Source: Flavobacterium potami (GTDB taxonomy: Bacteria > Bacteroidota > Bacteroidia > Flavobacteriales > Flavobacteriaceae). Taken from it: a stretch of DNA of 64,000 bases. Both the position numbers and the translations under genes were made by a program. The notes under the pieces were generated by a model. It was not told the origin of the DNA. It saw nothing but the letters and a program-made list of their open reading frames with translations, and did no database searches. The DNA lies in the NCBI RefSeq assembly GCF_020026915.1, contig NZ_JAINUY010000006.1:310001-374000 (forward strand), written 5' to 3'. Shown here piece after piece: positions 8,115-17,890 of the stretch. Numbering within the stretch: position 1 is the first letter of the stretch; each line of letters begins with the position of its first letter.

Positions 8115-10199
8115 ATGAAAACAATAATTGCAGAAAAACCAAGTGTAGCAAGGGAAATAGCCGTCCTGCTGGGTGCGTCCGATAAAAAGGACGGCTACCT
8201 GACAGGTAACGGCTATTTTGTTACATGGGCATTCGGCCACCTGATAGGATTGGGAATGCCTGAAGACTACAGCATTTCGGGGTTTGACAAAGCCGTTTTG
8301 CCAATATTGCCGAATCCATTCTTACTGACTGTGCGAAAAGTCAAAAAAGACAAGGGGTATATCGCCGATGCTGGTGCATCAAAACAGCTGAAAATAATCA
8401 AGGAGCTGTTTAATAAATGCGACAGTATTATCGTGGCAACCGATGCAGGACGCGAGGGCGAACTGATCTTCCGGTATATTTATGAGTTCCTGAAATGTAA
8501 CAAGCCCTTTGAACGGCTTTGGATCAGCTCGCTTACCGAAAAAGCCATTAAGCAGGGATTTGACAATCTTAAAGACGGAAAAGAATTCGACGGATTGTAT
8601 CAGGCTGCGCAAGGCAGGAGCCGTGCCGACTGGCTTGTGGGTATCAATGGAACACAAGCACTCTCCATCGCGGCAGGAAGCGGAGTCTATTCACTCGGGC
8701 GAGTGCAGACACCTACGCTCGCCCTGATCTGCAGACGCTATTTGGAAAACAAAAACTTCACGGTTAAAAGCTACTGGCAGATTGAATTATTGCACAGCAG
8801 AGAAATGGTAGATTTTAAAAGTATGTCCAAAACAAAATGGGATGATAAAAAAACCGCCGATGATATGCTGAAAGCAATCCAGCGAAGCGGCACAGTATCA
8901 GTAACATCGATAGAAACCAAAACCATTACAGAACAGCCTCCTTTATTGTTTGATCTTACCGGACTGCAAAAGGAAGCCAACAAAAAGCTGAACCTTTCTG
9001 CTGAGGAAACTCTCAACATTGCACAGAGCCTTTATGAAAAGAAGTTTATCACATACCCGCGTACGGGTAGTAAGTATATCCCTGAAGACATGTGGACTGA
9101 AATACCCAGCCTGGTTCGGGCTCTGCAGGACCGTGATTCCTGCAGGCAGGCCATAAGCAAAATGAAATTGGGGCGCCTGGGCAGGCGCATAGTAAATGAT
9201 CTTCGTGTTACCGACCATCATGGTCTTTTGATTACCGATAAGATACCTTCGGTCCTCAGCGCTAAGGAAAATTCAATTTATGATATGATTGCACTGAGGC
9301 TGCTCGAATCCATTTCTGAGACCTGCGTCAAGGAAATAACCGATGTAGATTTACAGGCATTGCATTCCAATTTTTCGGCAAAGGGCTGTAAGGTTATCGA
9401 AGCCGGCTGGCGCAGTATTAAAGGAAGTTTCTCTGAAGATGATACCGAACCTTTACAGGATCTTCCCGAACTAAAAAAGGGCGATGAACTGAAAATAAGG
9501 GAGGCTGCCGTTTTGGAAAAGAAGACCAAACCGCCGGTTCTTTACACAGAAGCTGGACTTTTATCGGCAATGGAAACCGCCGGAAGAGAAATTGAAAACG
9601 AGGAAGAACGAAAAGCCTTAAAAAATATTGGTATCGGCACGCCCGCTACAAGAGCTGCCATTATCGAAACCCTGTTTACCCGAAGCTACATAATAAGGGA
9701 AAAGAAATCCCTAGTGCCAACTGAAAAGGGGCTGCAGGTGTACGGGCTGGTCAAAGAAAGGAAAATTGCGGATGTGGCAATGACCGCCGAATGGGAACTG
9801 GCTTTACAGAAAATCGAAAACAACGAAGCAGATGCAAAGACGTTCCAAAAGGAAATGGAAACATATGCCAAATCCATCACCGAAGAACTGCTGCAAACTT
9901 CCATCGCAAATATCAATCAGCCTAAGCTTATCTGTCCTAAATGTAAAGGCCATCTGCTAAACGTGCGCGACAAGATCGTGAAATGTCCCGATGAGGTGTG
10001 CGGCTGGGTGCAGTTTCGGAATGTCTGCGGTGTACAGCTAAGTGTCAATGATATTGAAAGCCTGATTACCAAAAGAAAAACCGGTCTTATAAAAGGAATG
10101 AAAAGCAGGGCAGGAAAAAAATTCAATGCCTATATCGTGTTAGATGCCGAGTGCAAGACCTCTTTTGAATTTGAGAAAAACAAAACCCACAAAGATTGA
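8115..10199 (+). CDS. topB: DNA topoisomerase III
   Basis: This 694-residue type IA topoisomerase shows the Toprim domain (AEKPS with catalytic Glu7; TDAGREGE at 109-116), the SLGRVQTP motif (193-200) and the active-site tyrosine in FITYPRTGS (Tyr314). A four-cysteine zinc motif follows near the C terminus (CPKCKG ... CPDEVCGW). It cleaves and rejoins one DNA strand and can decatenate or relax DNA. In CTnDOT, exc encodes a topoisomerase III needed for excision; this gene sits in the equivalent position, so it may be the Exc counterpart. The length is normal and the frame is intact. Confidence 0.92.
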   Translation: MKTIIAEKPSVAREIAVLLGASDKKDGYLTGNGYFVTWAFGHLIGLGMPEDYSISGFDKAVLPILPNPFLLTVRKVKKDKGYIADAGASKQLKIIKELFNKCDSIIVATDAGREGELIFRYIYEFLKCNKPFERLWISSLTEKAIKQGFDNLKDGKEFDGLYQAAQGRSRADWLVGINGTQALSIAAGSGVYSLGRVQTPTLALICRRYLENKNFTVKSYWQIELLHSREMVDFKSMSKTKWDDKKTADDMLKAIQRSGTVSVTSIETKTITEQPPLLFDLTGLQKEANKKLNLSAEETLNIAQSLYEKKFITYPRTGSKYIPEDMWTEIPSLVRALQDRDSCRQAISKMKLGRLGRRIVNDLRVTDHHGLLITDKIPSVLSAKENSIYDMIALRLLESISETCVKEITDVDLQALHSNFSAKGCKVIEAGWRSIKGSFSEDDTEPLQDLPELKKGDELKIREAAVLEKKTKPPVLYTEAGLLSAMETAGREIENEEERKALKNIGIGTPATRAAIIETLFTRSYIIREKKSLVPTEKGLQVYGLVKERKIADVAMTAEWELALQKIENNEADAKTFQKEMETYAKSITEELLQTSIANINQPKLICPKCKGHLLNVRDKIVKCPDEVCGWVQFRNVCGVQLSVNDIESLITKRKTGLIKGMKSRAGKKFNAYIVLDAECKTSFEFEKNKTHKD

Positions 10200-10305
10200 T
10201 GGAGAATATACTAACCATCACTTCAATGAAAGCAACTTGATTTAAACCACCTGACAAACAAGTGACGTTGATCAGTGATTTTGTTTTCGATATTGAGTAA
10301 ATTAT

Positions 10306-10343
10306 AAACCCTCCAGCTTGGAGGGTTTAAATCGTTTTTTTAA
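10306..10343. terminator. Terminator between topB and hsdM
   Basis: A 10-bp perfect stem (AAACCCTCCA, 10306-10315, with TGGAGGGTTT, 10319-10328) has a GCT loop and is followed on the plus strand by AAATCG and a T run. It separates the convergent topB and hsdM genes and could serve both. Confidence 0.75.
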
Positions 10344-10345
10344 AA

Positions 10346-11974
10346 TTAAATTTTTTTCAAACCAAGTTCTTTCAAGAATTCATTGTGCTTGTTTGTACTC
10401 GTTAAAATTTTTTTATTTATATCTTCAAGTTTGTTATTGATTTCGTTCAAATCAATTTGAATATCATCCTCTGCGGGGCTTACATATCTTGAAATATTGA
10501 GATTAAAATTATTCTTTTCAATTTCATCCATATAAACCCTACGAGCATACCTTTCAATATGATCAGGTCTAAATTGATAAGTCTCGACAATTCTTCGAAT
10601 ATGTGCTGGTTCTAGAGAGTTTTGTCTTTTTCCTGGTTTATAATGTTCGGAAGCATTAATAAATAACACATCATCGTACTTTTTACATTTCTTCAAAATT
10701 AAAATACAAACAGGAATACCAGTTGAATAGAATAGATTAGAGGGTAATCCAATAACTGTATCTATATGATTATCTTTTAATAATTTAGTTCTGATCCGTT
10801 CTTCCGCTCCTCCACGAAACAAAACACCATGGGGCAATATGATAGCCATAGTACCCTCAGCACTTAGGAAATGAAAACCATGCAGCAAAAATGCAAAGTC
10901 AGCAGCAGATTTAGGAGCTAACCCATGACTTTTAAAGCGAAAATCTTCAGCCATAGTATCATTTGGCTCCCAACGTAAGCTAAAAGGTGGATTAGCAACA
11001 ATTGCATCAAATTCAACTTTCTTACTCGGATTCATTTCATTTAAAATATCCCAATGATTGAGTAAGGTGTCTCCGTGGAAAATCTCAAACTCGGTATCTT
11101 TCATACCGTGTAATAGCATATTCATCCGGGCAAGGTTATATGTTGTTATATTCTTCTCTTGTCCGTATATTTTATTGACAGCTCCCTTTGCATTTCTAAT
11201 TTGGTTTCTCACATTCAACAATAGAGAGCCAGAACCGCAAGCAAAATCAAGTACTTTGTCTAGTTTATCTTTTCTCCCCGACGAAGGGTCTTGACTATCA
11301 AGCGTTACAATTTCCGATAGAATGGTTGAAATTTCCTGTGGCGTGTAAAATTCACCAGCTTTTTTACCTGAACCTGCTGCAAACTGCCCAATTAAATACT
11401 CATAAGCATCCCCTAAAGTATCTGTATCAGTAGTAAAATCGGCTATTCCTTCAGAAATTTTCTGAATGATATTGCAAAGCGTTTTGTTTCTATCTGTATT
11501 AGTTTTTCCTAATTTATCTGAGTTTAAGTTAATTTCGGAGAATAGTCCTTGAAAAGCACTGTCAAAAGATTCATCTTGAATGTATTTAAAACCTTTATTT
11601 AAAGTTGGTAATAATTCATCGTCCTGAGTTCTAGCCATCTCAGTGATATTACTCCACAAATATTGCGGTTTTATCACATAATGAACCTTTCTTCTCATTT
11701 GTTTTTCAAACTCATCAATGTCATCATTATTACTCTCATACCATAGTTGAAGTGGTGTTGTAACTCCAAATTCTGAAATGATATTTAAATCAGTTTTCGG
11801 ATAATCTGAGCCTAATTCTTTTTTAGCTGCTTCTTCATAATTACTTGATAGATATCTTAAAAATAAGAACGATAACATATAATCACGGAAATCATCCGCA
11901 TTCATTGCACCTCGTAATTCGTTTGCTATATCCCAAAGGGCTTTGCCCAATTTTTGTTGATCTTTTTGTGTCAT
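10346..11974 (-). CDS. hsdM: Type I restriction-modification methyltransferase subunit HsdM
   Basis: The 542-residue protein has the helical HsdM N-terminal domain (about 8-150) and an N6-adenine methyltransferase domain with the SAM-binding motif LDFACGSGS (242-250) and the catalytic NPPF motif (328-331). With HsdS it methylates adenine in a bipartite target and protects host DNA from HsdR. It is the last gene of an operon read leftward: XRE regulator, hsdR, hsdS, nuclease candidate, hsdM. The start follows the upstream stop almost without a gap. The block is visibly more AT-rich than the topB and methylase-helicase genes beside it, which points to a separate acquisition. Confidence 0.93.
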   Translation of the reverse strand: MTQKDQQKLGKALWDIANELRGAMNADDFRDYMLSFLFLRYLSSNYEEAAKKELGSDYPKTDLNIISEFGVTTPLQLWYESNNDDIDEFEKQMRRKVHYVIKPQYLWSNITEMARTQDDELLPTLNKGFKYIQDESFDSAFQGLFSEINLNSDKLGKTNTDRNKTLCNIIQKISEGIADFTTDTDTLGDAYEYLIGQFAAGSGKKAGEFYTPQEISTILSEIVTLDSQDPSSGRKDKLDKVLDFACGSGSLLLNVRNQIRNAKGAVNKIYGQEKNITTYNLARMNMLLHGMKDTEFEIFHGDTLLNHWDILNEMNPSKKVEFDAIVANPPFSLRWEPNDTMAEDFRFKSHGLAPKSAADFAFLLHGFHFLSAEGTMAIILPHGVLFRGGAEERIRTKLLKDNHIDTVIGLPSNLFYSTGIPVCILILKKCKKYDDVLFINASEHYKPGKRQNSLEPAHIRRIVETYQFRPDHIERYARRVYMDEIEKNNFNLNISRYVSPAEDDIQIDLNEINNKLEDINKKILTSTNKHNEFLKELGLKKI

Positions 11975-11975
11975 T

Positions 11976-13193
11976 TTAACTGTTTAATTGGTCAGGTTCC
12001 ACAATTGGAACTACTTCACTTAATGCTGCTGCCACAGCTTGTGCTACTTCTGGTTGTTGGACTTCTGCTGCCGCTACTTCTTCAAAGATTAATGGGAAAT
12101 AAAATTCATACTTATTTAGAAATCCAGTCAAGATTCTTTTAAAAAGATCTTTATTATCATCTCCCATTTCTACTGGATCAAATATTGAGTATTTTCCGTG
12201 ACTAAATAGTTGTAAAGCCCTTTCAAACAGGACTTCATCTTCTAAGCCATCAATACATTTATCTATTTTATCGTAACCAAAAAATGTAGCTGTTTTTTCT
12301 AAAACACTTCGTAATGAATTAAAATGATAAGTATATATTTTATTAGATTCGGTAATTTTCTTTAGTTCACTAAGTGTTGCAATGTGGTGGAAAAATGGAG
12401 TGTCATTAGTGTCCTGTAAAGCATATCCACTAGGTTTTTTGCAATGCAAAAAGTAACGTTTATTTTTCACCTTTCTTCCAAATTCATTGTATAATACGTT
12501 GAAAAATAAACTATGGTGCGTAGAAATTACCGTTTTAAGTTCGTTACCCTCAGTTGTTAGTAAATTGCATAAATCGCAGGCCACTGCTATAGCATTATTC
12601 TCATCAAGGGAAGAGATAGGATCGTCGATGTAAATGTATTTTACCCAACTGTATGCTGGGTCTTTATCAATGGCAAGTTGACAAATTGCCAGAAAGAAAC
12701 ACCAAATAAATAGTGTTTCTTCTCCTCTTGAAATCTTTATGTTTTCTACTGTTTGTTCATTTCCTTCGACTATTATGCTTCTGGAAAATTTTACCGTTGA
12801 GGTATCATAATCAATATCAAACTTTAGATCAACGTAGTTATTAAAAAAAGATTCAATTTTTGCATCAAGTTCTAACTCGTGTAATCCATCAAAAAATGCA
12901 GAATCTGAATTCAGGTTCAATTCCCTATTAGTATCATGTTCTAAATCGTTATTCCAGGAAAATAAATCTTCTGTAAAAGCATTGAAATACAAAGTATCTC
13001 TGTTTGTTACATTTCCTTCTGCATCAAATTCTTTACCTGCTTGTTTAAAATCCATTGAAAGTCTGGTTTTTCCTGTACCATTATGGGCAAAAAAGAGAAC
13101 CAAATCTTTCATTGGGCGATGATCGCCAGTTAAATCCTTTCGGAAATGTTGAGCAACTTCTTCCAAAGTTGCAAAATTCACTATATTACTCAT
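11976..13193 (-). CDS. prrC: PrrC-like ATPase/anticodon nuclease candidate in the hsd operon
   Basis: The 405-residue protein has an ABC-type ATPase domain: Walker A AHNGTGKT (36-43), a signature-like ISRGEE (154-159), Walker B YIYIDDPISSLD (186-197) and a His loop STHH (224-227). Behind it, Arg295, Glu299 and His332 reproduce the spacing of the RxxxE...H catalytic triad of the E. coli anticodon nuclease PrrC (Arg320, Glu324, His356). PrrC is also about 400 residues long and is also encoded among the hsd genes. PrrC is held silent by the type I enzyme and cleaves tRNA-Lys when a phage disables restriction. The same guard role is inferred here. The Ala/Val/Glu-rich tail (371-405) is unusual. 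An alternative is a general AAA ATPase without nuclease activity. Confidence 0.7.
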   Translation of the reverse strand: MSNIVNFATLEEVAQHFRKDLTGDHRPMKDLVLFFAHNGTGKTRLSMDFKQAGKEFDAEGNVTNRDTLYFNAFTEDLFSWNNDLEHDTNRELNLNSDSAFFDGLHELELDAKIESFFNNYVDLKFDIDYDTSTVKFSRSIIVEGNEQTVENIKISRGEETLFIWCFFLAICQLAIDKDPAYSWVKYIYIDDPISSLDENNAIAVACDLCNLLTTEGNELKTVISTHHSLFFNVLYNEFGRKVKNKRYFLHCKKPSGYALQDTNDTPFFHHIATLSELKKITESNKIYTYHFNSLRSVLEKTATFFGYDKIDKCIDGLEDEVLFERALQLFSHGKYSIFDPVEMGDDNKDLFKRILTGFLNKYEFYFPLIFEEVAAAEVQQPEVAQAVAAALSEVVPIVEPDQLNS

Positions 13194-13196
13194 GCT

Positions 13197-14492
13197 CTAA
13201 TCATTCATTTGTGGAAATAGACTTTGCATCAATCCCTTTTTATGTAGTTTCAGGTAATCTATTCTTTTATTTAGCTCATTAATAACTTCATCCAGTCCTG
13301 ACAAGAATTTGGCTATCTTCTCCTGTTCGCCTTTTGGTGGAAATGTAATTTCTAAATTTTTCAACTGGTTTGAATAAAGATGAACAACGGAAATGCCTTG
13401 TGCCATCTCTGAAATTTCTCTTTTTTTTACATTATTTAAATAGTACGAAAGAAAAACACCGTTGACTTTTGAACGAATTATATTTAAATCACCTCCTAAG
13501 GCAATACCTGCAAGCATTACGCATGAAGATGTTGCAATATCTTCGTGTGTTTCTCCAGATGAAGGTATAATAACGTCATTAGCTTGGCTTAAAACCAAAT
13601 CTTTTTCAGGAATATCTGTATATGATATTACATCATAAATTGTCTCTTTATAATAAGTATAAAGTTCTCCGTACCTTATACAAGGTAGTGCCCCATTTTC
13701 AGTAATATCAGCTTTTGAAATTCCTTTACCTTTTGAAAATTCTGCAATTTTATCTAATGTTTTCGTAATCCATTCTTTATCGTTTATAAACTCTGGAAAT
13801 CGAAGTTTTGGTTTCTTTTCTCCTTTTTGAGGAAATAAGTTTTGTATCAATCCCTTTTTATGATCTCTCAGCAAATCCAATTTATAGTTATAGGCTTCAA
13901 TAGTTTCATCTAATGATAGAAGACAGTCTGCAATTTTTTGTTGTTCTTTAAATTTTTTAGGAACTATTAGGTTAATATTTTTAAGAGTATCTAGCCCAAT
14001 TCTTTTTCGGGTTGAGCCTGTTGATTTTTTTTCAATTAGTTTTCTTATTGATTTTAAATTTATTAAAGAATAAATAAAATATTTTGAAAATTTTTTTTGA
14101 TCAATAACCAATCTAATTCCGTCAGATGCCATAATACACCGCTCTAAATAATCGGGAATAATACATGCTCTGCCTACAGGATCCCCCATTTTTGACAATA
14201 TGATATCCCCTGCATAAATATTGCAACTCAAAAGCTCATCTGCTTTTTCTTCAGAAGTATAAATCTGATAATTGTCTTTAAATTCTCCATCTCCAATGTT
14301 TTGTAATTGAATGATTCGAATTCCTTCAGGAGTATAATCACTGGCTTTAAGATTTGATCCAAAAGGACCACCTGTAAAACTCCATTTAACTTCTTTATCA
14401 GCTGTGTCAATTAATAATATTTTTTTCCATTCTTTATCGTTGGTAAATTCAGGAAAACGCAATTCTGGTATCAACGTATTTTCTTTATTCAT
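13197..14492 (-). CDS. hsdS: Type I restriction specificity subunit HsdS
   Basis: The 431-residue protein has the classic HsdS plan of two target-recognition domains and two conserved helical spacers. Each half starts with a similar phrase (LRFPEFTNDKEW near residue 11, LRFPEFINDKEW near residue 225). Each half also ends with a coiled helix pair closing in HKKGL(I/M)Q(N/S)LFPQ. The subunit determines the DNA sequence bound by the R2M2S complex. Its start overlaps the hsdR end by eight bases. The target sequence cannot be read from the protein. Confidence 0.93.
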   Translation of the reverse strand: MNKENTLIPELRFPEFTNDKEWKKILLIDTADKEVKWSFTGGPFGSNLKASDYTPEGIRIIQLQNIGDGEFKDNYQIYTSEEKADELLSCNIYAGDIILSKMGDPVGRACIIPDYLERCIMASDGIRLVIDQKKFSKYFIYSLINLKSIRKLIEKKSTGSTRKRIGLDTLKNINLIVPKKFKEQQKIADCLLSLDETIEAYNYKLDLLRDHKKGLIQNLFPQKGEKKPKLRFPEFINDKEWITKTLDKIAEFSKGKGISKADITENGALPCIRYGELYTYYKETIYDVISYTDIPEKDLVLSQANDVIIPSSGETHEDIATSSCVMLAGIALGGDLNIIRSKVNGVFLSYYLNNVKKREISEMAQGISVVHLYSNQLKNLEITFPPKGEQEKIAKFLSGLDEVINELNKRIDYLKLHKKGLMQSLFPQMND

Positions 14493-17487
14493 AAGCTGCT
14501 AATCCTGCTATTTCACGCCCTTGGGCTAATTTTTTTAATTGTGGTACAAGGTCTGCCATTAATGCTAACTCTTTGATCCTGCGTTCTTTCCAGCTCAATT
14601 CTAGGGGTGCTAATAAATCCGTTAGTTTTTCTCCATCGAAAATCATTCGGCTAACAATTTTCTCTACAAACATTTTTAAATCTGCGGTTTGAAGTCCATA
14701 TTTCACAGCTATAGTTGCTAGTTCCTGATTGTATTTTTCGTCCTTAAATATATCATACATTTTCTTAAGCTCTTCGGCAGTATGACCAGTAGTCCAATCC
14801 AAAGCACCGATAAATTCGGTCAAATCGAGTTGTTCTTCCATTAGGTTAGAGTTAGCACTTAACAGACTAATGACCTGTGCTTTTGTCATTTTCTGCTTTG
14901 AGGACCTCTTCTGGGTGCTATCAGCAATCAAATTCATAATGTAGTCATAATCAATCACCGCAGAAGCAAACAAGACGAACTCAAAATCCAATTGCTGAAT
15001 TTCTTCCGGTGCATTATCTCCCTCTTTTTCCTGTCTTTTTTGAAATTGTTTGGCAGTTTCTATATAAGAGCTACGGAAATGCTGAAAAGTTTCTTTTGGC
15101 AAAAGAGATTCAATTTCTTCTCTTTGCCCATCATTCAAATCCGTAAATTGCTCTAACTGTAATTTGAAACGTTGCACTTCTTTAAAGCTTTCGATAAAAG
15201 CTATTTTTGCAGCATCACCTTTTAGATTGTAAACTTCATCAGGTTCCAATGAAAGACCATTCGCTAACATGAACTTGCTTAATTTTTCTAATGCCCCTTT
15301 AAATTTATCCATTACAACCGGGGCGGGATCTACCAGCCATATTTCCCTTGGATTATTTACTTTCTCACCAGAAAATAAAGCAATTGCTTGATTTACTTCA
15401 TCCTGTTGTGACCGAAAATCAAGAATATTACCGTAAGGTTTGGTATCATTCAAAACTCGATTTGTTCTTGAAAAAGCTTGGATAAGTCCGTGATATTTTA
15501 AGTTTTTATCTACATACAATGTATTTAGATATTTAGAATCAAACCCCGTAAGCAGCATATCGACCACGATGGTAATATCAATCTTATTTTTATGAGCGTA
15601 TTCTTTATTACTGTATTTCTGATCTTTGATTCGCCTTTGAACATCCTGATAGTATATATCAAAATCATTGATGGTATGGTTTGTTCCAAATTGCTTATTA
15701 TAATCGGATATGATATCTGTTAACGCTTTTTTCTTTTCTTCAGGATTATGCTTATTGTCTTCTTTTTCCTGTGTCAGATCGTCCTGTAACTGTTTGATGT
15801 CAGCTGCATTTTTTTGACTTTGTTGGTCGCCTTCTTTGGCAATCAGTTGTGCAGGAGGAGAAAATACACAAGCTATATTTAAAGATGAATAATTAGGATT
15901 GTTTGAATTTATCTTTTCCTGAATTTCTTTAAATAAGCGATGGTACTCAATAGCACTATTAATAGACGATGTAGCTAATACAGCATTGAATTTTCTGTTA
16001 TTAGTTGCGGCCTCATGTTTTTCTAAAATTGCTTCTACCACTGCCTGTTGTGCTATAGCTTCTCCTGGTTTTGAATTTTGAATGCCTTGTCCTTTGAAAT
16101 AATCTATATGAAAACGAAGAACATTTTTGTCTTCTATGGCATGGGTAATAGTGTAGGCATGCAATTCCTTCTCAAAAATATCTTTGGTAGTTTTGTATGA
16201 TCCATATTCACCTTCCCTAATATTATATGTTGCATTGTCGTCAAAAATTGGTGTACCAGTGAAGCCGAATAACTGAGCATTAGGAAAAAATTCCTTTATC
16301 GCTTTATGGTTATCTCCAAATTGAGAACGGTGGCATTCGTCAAAAATAAACACCATGCGTTGGTTGCGCAATGGTTCTAAACGTTCTTTGTAATTCTTCT
16401 TATTTGTTCCATCAAGAGCTAATCCTAGTTTCTGAATGGTAGTGACGATTACTTTATCTGCATAGTCAGAAGATAGTAATCTCTTTACTAATGTTTCTGT
16501 ATTTGTATTCTCTTCGACACTTCCTTCTTGAAACTTATTAAATTCTTCACGTGTTTGTCGATCAAGGTCTTTACGGTCAACTACAAACAAGCACTTTTCA
16601 ACGTCAGGATTACTCTTTAATAGAGTAGATGCTTTAAAGGAAGTAAGGGTTTTCCCACTGCCAGTTGTATGCCATATATAGCCATTTCCTCTGTTGTCTT
16701 TTATGCAATCAACGATTGCTTTCACGGCGTAAATTTGGTAAGGTCGCATTACTAACAATTTTTGCTCGCTTTCAACCAGGACCATATATTTACTAATCAT
16801 TTCACCTAGTGTACATTTTGACAAAAACTTTTCAGTGAATTCAAATAAATTATTAATCTTCTTATTGTTGATGTCCGCCAACTCATACACGGGGAGAAAT
16901 TGTTCATCCGCGTTAAAAGCAAAATGTTGATTTTTATTATTTGCAAAATAAAGTGTCCGACCTCCATTACTAACAATAAATAATTGCATATAACAGAGTA
17001 GCGAATTACTATATCCATTGCCGGGTTCGTTTTTATAATCAACTATTTGTTGCATGGCTTTCCTATGAGAGATGTCTCCTTTTTTAAGTTCAATCTGCAC
17101 CACAGGCAAACCATTTACAAGCAAAATAATATCATATCGCTGATGACTGTTTTCAGTATTAACTCGTAATTGATTGATGACTTCAAAATCATTTTTACAC
17201 CATTGCTTATTATTCACCAAAGTATAATGTAATGGCGTTCCATCTTCACGTTGAAAATATTGCTTTTCACGCAAAAGTTTTGAGGCCTCAAAAACATCTT
17301 GATTTATTATTTCTTCACGTAAACGTAAAAATTCATTATCAGTCAGTTTTACACGATTTAATGTCTCGAATTTCTGCCGAAAATTTGATTCTAATAATTT
17401 CCTGTCAACAATTTCAGGGCGATAGGTATATTTAAGGCCTTTGAGTTGCTCAATTAAGCTAAGTTCAATTTGGTTTTCTTTGCTCAT
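14485..17487 (-). CDS. hsdR: Type I restriction endonuclease subunit HsdR
   Basis: The 1000-residue protein carries the PD-(D/E)xK nuclease signature (Asp119, then ELK at 133-135). The two-RecA-domain translocase follows: Walker A TTGSGKT (274-280), DECH box (383-386), FTGTP, and later motifs in DMLLTGFDSKYL and AFSRTNRV. The C-terminal region binds the methylase core. It translocates DNA in an ATP-dependent manner and cuts at distant sites when HsdMS meets unmethylated targets. Both neighbouring junctions overlap, so the operon is tightly coupled. The gene is intact and of normal size. Confidence 0.94.
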   Translation of the reverse strand: MSKENQIELSLIEQLKGLKYTYRPEIVDRKLLESNFRQKFETLNRVKLTDNEFLRLREEIINQDVFEASKLLREKQYFQREDGTPLHYTLVNNKQWCKNDFEVINQLRVNTENSHQRYDIILLVNGLPVVQIELKKGDISHRKAMQQIVDYKNEPGNGYSNSLLCYMQLFIVSNGGRTLYFANNKNQHFAFNADEQFLPVYELADINNKKINNLFEFTEKFLSKCTLGEMISKYMVLVESEQKLLVMRPYQIYAVKAIVDCIKDNRGNGYIWHTTGSGKTLTSFKASTLLKSNPDVEKCLFVVDRKDLDRQTREEFNKFQEGSVEENTNTETLVKRLLSSDYADKVIVTTIQKLGLALDGTNKKNYKERLEPLRNQRMVFIFDECHRSQFGDNHKAIKEFFPNAQLFGFTGTPIFDDNATYNIREGEYGSYKTTKDIFEKELHAYTITHAIEDKNVLRFHIDYFKGQGIQNSKPGEAIAQQAVVEAILEKHEAATNNRKFNAVLATSSINSAIEYHRLFKEIQEKINSNNPNYSSLNIACVFSPPAQLIAKEGDQQSQKNAADIKQLQDDLTQEKEDNKHNPEEKKKALTDIISDYNKQFGTNHTINDFDIYYQDVQRRIKDQKYSNKEYAHKNKIDITIVVDMLLTGFDSKYLNTLYVDKNLKYHGLIQAFSRTNRVLNDTKPYGNILDFRSQQDEVNQAIALFSGEKVNNPREIWLVDPAPVVMDKFKGALEKLSKFMLANGLSLEPDEVYNLKGDAAKIAFIESFKEVQRFKLQLEQFTDLNDGQREEIESLLPKETFQHFRSSYIETAKQFQKRQEKEGDNAPEEIQQLDFEFVLFASAVIDYDYIMNLIADSTQKRSSKQKMTKAQVISLLSANSNLMEEQLDLTEFIGALDWTTGHTAEELKKMYDIFKDEKYNQELATIAVKYGLQTADLKMFVEKIVSRMIFDGEKLTDLLAPLELSWKERRIKELALMADLVPQLKKLAQGREIAGLAAYE

Positions 17488-17672
17488 TGTTCTATTAATA
17501 AATCTTTGGCACTAACTCCAAGAATGTTTGCGATTTTATACAAGTCTTCAATACTAGGCTGTCTTACATTGCGGGCATACTCATTTATCGTATTGTAGCT
17601 TTTATCCAATTTCTTTGCAAGCCAGGCTTGTGAAATCCCCTTTTCTTTTAATACCTCTTTAATTCGGTTCAT
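17484..17672 (-). CDS. XRE-family regulator of the restriction operon
   Basis: A 62-residue protein made of a single Cro/C1-type helix-turn-helix domain (ISQAWLAKKLDKSYNTINEY). Its stop overlaps the hsdR start by four bases (ATGA), so it is the first gene of the hsd operon. Small XRE proteins in this position act as controllers that time restriction after entry into a new host. The palindrome at 17739-17753 is a plausible binding site. Confidence 0.85.
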   Translation of the reverse strand: MNRIKEVLKEKGISQAWLAKKLDKSYNTINEYARNVRQPSIEDLYKIANILGVSAKDLLIEQ

Positions 17673-17698
17673 TTAATGCCTAATTAAATTTACAGTGT

Positions 17699-17753
17699 CA
17701 AATATAGTAAAAATGCAATACAGCGAAGTGAAAAAACTCACTATATGATAGTG
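17699..17753 (-). promoter_or_regulatory. Promoter and operator of the restriction operon
   Basis: Read leftward, TATATTTG (17706-17699) matches the Bacteroidetes -7 element and lies 27 bases before the XRE start. Upstream sits a palindrome, CACTAT-ATG-ATAGTG (17739-17753), with six perfect base pairs in each arm. It is a candidate operator for the XRE protein. No good -33 element was found. Confidence 0.45.
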
Positions 17754-17890
17754 TATTCGTCAAGTTGGTAGAAGCAGTGCTATATTCCGCCAAACTTTTC
17801 CTTTTAAAACCAAACAATACCACTTCAATAGATAAGCTTATCTGCTAGTTTAATTTTAAGCTTTACGCAAAATTCTAAACAAAATTTATT

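Noticed and set aside
13197..14492. Internal repeats of hsdS as a phase-variable shufflon
   Set aside because: The two similar phrases are the normal conserved regions of the two HsdS halves; there is no second hsdS copy, inverted repeat or invertase nearby.
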